A DNA stretch of 23,084 bases from Thiopontia sp964344435 (lineage in GTDB: Bacteria; Pseudomonadota; Gammaproteobacteria; GCF-002020875): the NCBI GenBank assembly GCA_964344435.1, contig CAYFNH010000032.1:1-23084 (forward strand), written 5' to 3'. Made by a program: the position numbers and the translations under genes. Positions within the stretch are counted from its first letter, which is position 1, and every line of letters begins with the position of its first letter. Positions 21,164-23,084 of the stretch are shown piece after piece. The notes beneath the pieces are model-generated. The model saw only the letters and a list, made by a program, of their open reading frames with translations. It was not told the origin of the DNA and searched no databases.

Positions 21164-21205
21164 TATTTGTTTATCAATCAGGATAGACAAATACAGTTGT
21201 TTATC
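21164..21205. promoter_or_regulatory. Triple half-site operator upstream of fic gene
   Basis: Three TTGTTTATC half-sites: 21167-21175 (plus), 21182-21190 (minus, one mismatch) and 21197-21205 (plus). Starts are spaced exactly 15 bp and separated by 6-bp gaps, so orientation alternates. The first pair extends to 11 of 12 matching bases (TATTTGTTTATC versus GATAGACAAATA). It ends 66 bases before the Fic start and is a plausible site for the C-terminal winged helix of the Fic protein or another regulator. Confidence 0.6.
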
Positions 21206-21271
21206 ATGATTTGTTGTTTTTGATACTCAATGTGGCTACCATCGAAAAACTGACCATCAACCATATCTTGC

Positions 21272-22375
21272 ATGCAGCCCTATTCACCAGAATTACTCCC
21301 GATTGAAAACCTCGATAAAGAGGTGCTGTTTACCATTGTCGGTGAGGCCAATGCCGCACTGGCTCGCTATGATGGCCTGTTGATGGGAGTAGTCAATCCA
21401 GCAGTAATGCTATCGCCGCTGACCAATCAGGAGGCGGTACTCTCCTCAAAAATTGAAGGCACACAAGCTACGGTGGAGGAGGTACTGGAGCATGAAGCGG
21501 GGCAAGAGTATGACCAGGAGAAGCAGCATGATATTCAGGAGGTCATCAACTATCGCAAGGCGCTGATTCTGGCCAAGGAGACCATTACCGAGCGCCCAAT
21601 CCGCTTGGGACTGATTCGGGAGATGCATCGGGTACTGATGGAGAGTGTACGTGGACAGAGCAAGGAACCGGGACAGTTCCGCAAGGATCAGAACTGGATC
21701 GGGTCACCTGGATCAACCATTGAAGAGGCCACCTTTGTTCCCCCTTCACCACTACAGCTGATGGATCACCTGCAGGCATGGGAGCGTTATCTCGACTATG
21801 CAGATATCGATCCCATTGTGCAGACGGCGATTGTTCATGCGCAGTTTGAACTGTTGCATCCGTTCAAGGATGGCAATGGCCGTATCGGACGCTTGTTGAT
21901 CCCGCTATTCCTCTACAGCAAAGGTCGCCTCAGCAGTCCAATGTTCTACCTCTCGGCTTATCTGGAAAATCACCGGGAAGAGTACTATGCACGACTGCGC
22001 GCGATCTCACAGCAAGAAGACTGGACCGGGTGGTGTGCCTTTTTCCTTAAGGCAGTTGTGGAGCAGGCACAGCAGAATGGCCGTACACTGCGAGAGATTA
22101 TGGATCTCTATGAGGCGACCAAGAACGAGTTACGGGAGATCACCCATTCCCAATACAGCTTGCAACTACTGGATGCCCTGTTTGATCGCCCTACCTTTAC
22201 CAAGGCGGATCTTGCACGACGGGCGGGGTTACCGAAACCGACGGCACACAAACTGATCAATAGCCTGTTGGAAGCGGGGCTGCTGGCTGTGGTACGTAAA
22301 GCAGCAGGGCGGCGTCCGGCCATCCTCACCTTTGCGGAACTGCTCAATACGTTGGAACGAAAACAGCTGGTATAA
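21272..22375 (+). CDS. Fic-family AMPylase with N-terminal inhibitory motif and C-terminal winged helix
   Basis: A 367-residue Fic protein expected to transfer AMP (or another nucleotide moiety) to a hydroxyl on a target protein. The N-terminal inhibitory motif (S/T)xxxE(G/N) is present as Ser58-x3-Glu62-Gly63 in LSSKIEGTQ, marking a class II, self-restrained Fic. The catalytic motif HPFKDGNGRIGR (196-207) is complete, with His196 as base and both arginines. The C-terminal part (about 295-367) reads as a winged helix: KADLARRAGLPKPTAHKLINSLL then EAGLLAVVRKAAGRRPAILTF. It resembles the Fic_N/Fic proteins found next to restriction-modification genes. Start at the ATG at 21272; an in-frame TGA shortly upstream excludes a longer form, and no good Shine-Dalgarno is visible. 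The methyltransferase gene follows after 23 bases. Target unknown. Confidence 0.93.
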   Translation: MQPYSPELLPIENLDKEVLFTIVGEANAALARYDGLLMGVVNPAVMLSPLTNQEAVLSSKIEGTQATVEEVLEHEAGQEYDQEKQHDIQEVINYRKALILAKETITERPIRLGLIREMHRVLMESVRGQSKEPGQFRKDQNWIGSPGSTIEEATFVPPSPLQLMDHLQAWERYLDYADIDPIVQTAIVHAQFELLHPFKDGNGRIGRLLIPLFLYSKGRLSSPMFYLSAYLENHREEYYARLRAISQQEDWTGWCAFFLKAVVEQAQQNGRTLREIMDLYEATKNELREITHSQYSLQLLDALFDRPTFTKADLARRAGLPKPTAHKLINSLLEAGLLAVVRKAAGRRPAILTFAELLNTLERKQLV

Positions 22376-22398
22376 CCAAAGCACGATAGAATCCCCCT

Positions 22399-23084
22399 AT
22401 GCCTACACTCGACTGGATTGGAAAAAAAGCGGTGGTCAAGCACCATCAAGAGGTGCCCTATCGTCTATTGGAGCCAGTGGATGAGCTGTCACATGGGGAG
22501 CAGGATAACGGCAATCTGATTGTGCAAGGGGATAATCTGGATGCCTTGAAGGCACTACTGCCCCGTTATGCGGGGAAGGTGAAGTGTATCTATATCGATC
22601 CACCCTACAATACGGGCAATGAAGGCTGGGTCTATAACGATAATGTCAACAGCCCGGAAATCAGGCAGTGGCTGGGTGAAGTGGTGGGTAAAGAGGCTGA
22701 GGATCTAAGTCGGCATGACAAGTGGCTCTGTATGATGTATCCACGTCTTATTCTTCTCAGGAAATTTTTGAAAGATGATGGTGTGATACTGATTTCACTT
22801 GATGAAACAGAAAGTGGTGTTCTTCGAGTGGTAATGGATGAAATATTTGGTAGAAATAATCTATTGGGAACGATTGTTTGGAATACAAGAAATACAGATA
22901 ACAGGATAAAAACACACCTTTCCCCAGATCATGAGTATATATTTGTTTACGGTAAGACAGAAAAATCTAGGATTGAAGGTAGAGTAATAGATAGAAGTAA
23001 TTTCAAAAATCTGGACGATGATCCTAAAGGTCCATATGTAACTGACCCTCTAACTGGTAAAGCTACGGCATCAGAACGGCCTAA
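22399..23084 (+). CDS. Type III restriction-modification DNA methyltransferase (Mod-like), 5' part
   Basis: An open frame from ATG 22399 runs off the right edge with no stop, 228 complete codons. The start MPTLDWIGKKAVVKHH, then NLIVQGDNLDALKALLPRY and the catalytic DPPYNTG (67-73) within KCIYIDPPYNTGNEGWVYND identify an N6-adenine methyltransferase of the beta class, in which motif IV precedes the target-recognition region, as in type III Mod proteins. DDGVILISLDETE (126-138) and FGRNN fit the next conserved block. A Res subunit would be expected downstream, outside the window. Base composition falls sharply inside the gene: about 52% G+C in 22621-22680 but about 34% in 22861-22980. The gene probably forms an operon with the Fic gene 23 bases upstream. 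A solitary or type I-associated Mod is less likely. Confidence 0.9.
   Translation, partial: MPTLDWIGKKAVVKHHQEVPYRLLEPVDELSHGEQDNGNLIVQGDNLDALKALLPRYAGKVKCIYIDPPYNTGNEGWVYNDNVNSPEIRQWLGEVVGKEAEDLSRHDKWLCMMYPRLILLRKFLKDDGVILISLDETESGVLRVVMDEIFGRNNLLGTIVWNTRNTDNRIKTHLSPDHEYIFVYGKTEKSRIEGRVIDRSNFKNLDDDPKGPYVTDPLTGKATASERP

Overview
The window looks like chromosomal DNA of a PHA-storing gammaproteobacterium, most like purple-sulfur or sulfur-oxidising Chromatiales-type bacteria. This is inferred from gene content: a two-subunit class III PHA synthase (phaE-phaC), a type I-E-like CRISPR array, a PP-loop thiolase next to a TusA carrier, and enterobacterial-style GlnA/NtrB/NtrC/GlnE nitrogen control. 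No rRNA, tRNA, insertion sequence or prophage was recognised.

Layout. (1) 1-273: the leader-distal tail of a CRISPR array with 29-bp repeats and 32-bp spacers, ending in a degenerate repeat. (2) 365-5368: a PHA storage locus with phaP and phaB on the plus strand, phaA convergent on the minus strand, and phaE-phaC on the plus strand, divergent from phaA. Strong hairpin terminators follow phaP and phaC, and one bidirectional terminator lies between phaB and phaA. (3) 5435-7963: a soluble hybrid histidine kinase with four receiver domains. (4) 7992-10510: a PP-loop RNA-thiolation-type enzyme overlapping a TusA-like sulfur carrier, then a secreted Sel1-repeat protein overlapping a nucleoside deaminase. 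(5) 10517-14821: glnA and ntrBC, with NtrC boxes and sigma-54 elements visible upstream of glnA and ntrB. (6) 14849-21091: a second hybrid kinase, an M23 peptidase lipoprotein, glnE and a yjdM/phnA zinc-ribbon gene, closely packed. (7) 21092-23084: a Fic-family AMPylase gene preceded by three evenly spaced operator-like half-sites, then the 5' part of a type III (Mod-like) DNA methyltransferase running off the window. This is probably the edge of a defence or mobile cassette.

How the parts fit. PhaA and PhaB make 3-hydroxybutyryl-CoA, PhaEC polymerises it, and PhaP coats the granule. Copies of TGCACTGCA at the phaP and phaE promoter regions suggest shared control. GlnA makes glutamine, GlnE (de)adenylylates GlnA (the target Tyr397 is present), and NtrB/NtrC act at sigma-54 promoters. 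The two hybrid kinases share an unusual extended receiver domain and flank the glnA-ntrBC block, so carbon storage, nitrogen control and a phosphorelay are neighbours here.

The least conventional points are the ntrB promoter, whose best sigma-54 element ends at the start codon; the duplicated receiver modules of the first kinase; the histone-like tail on PhaE; and the Fic-Mod cassette with its three-half-site operator.
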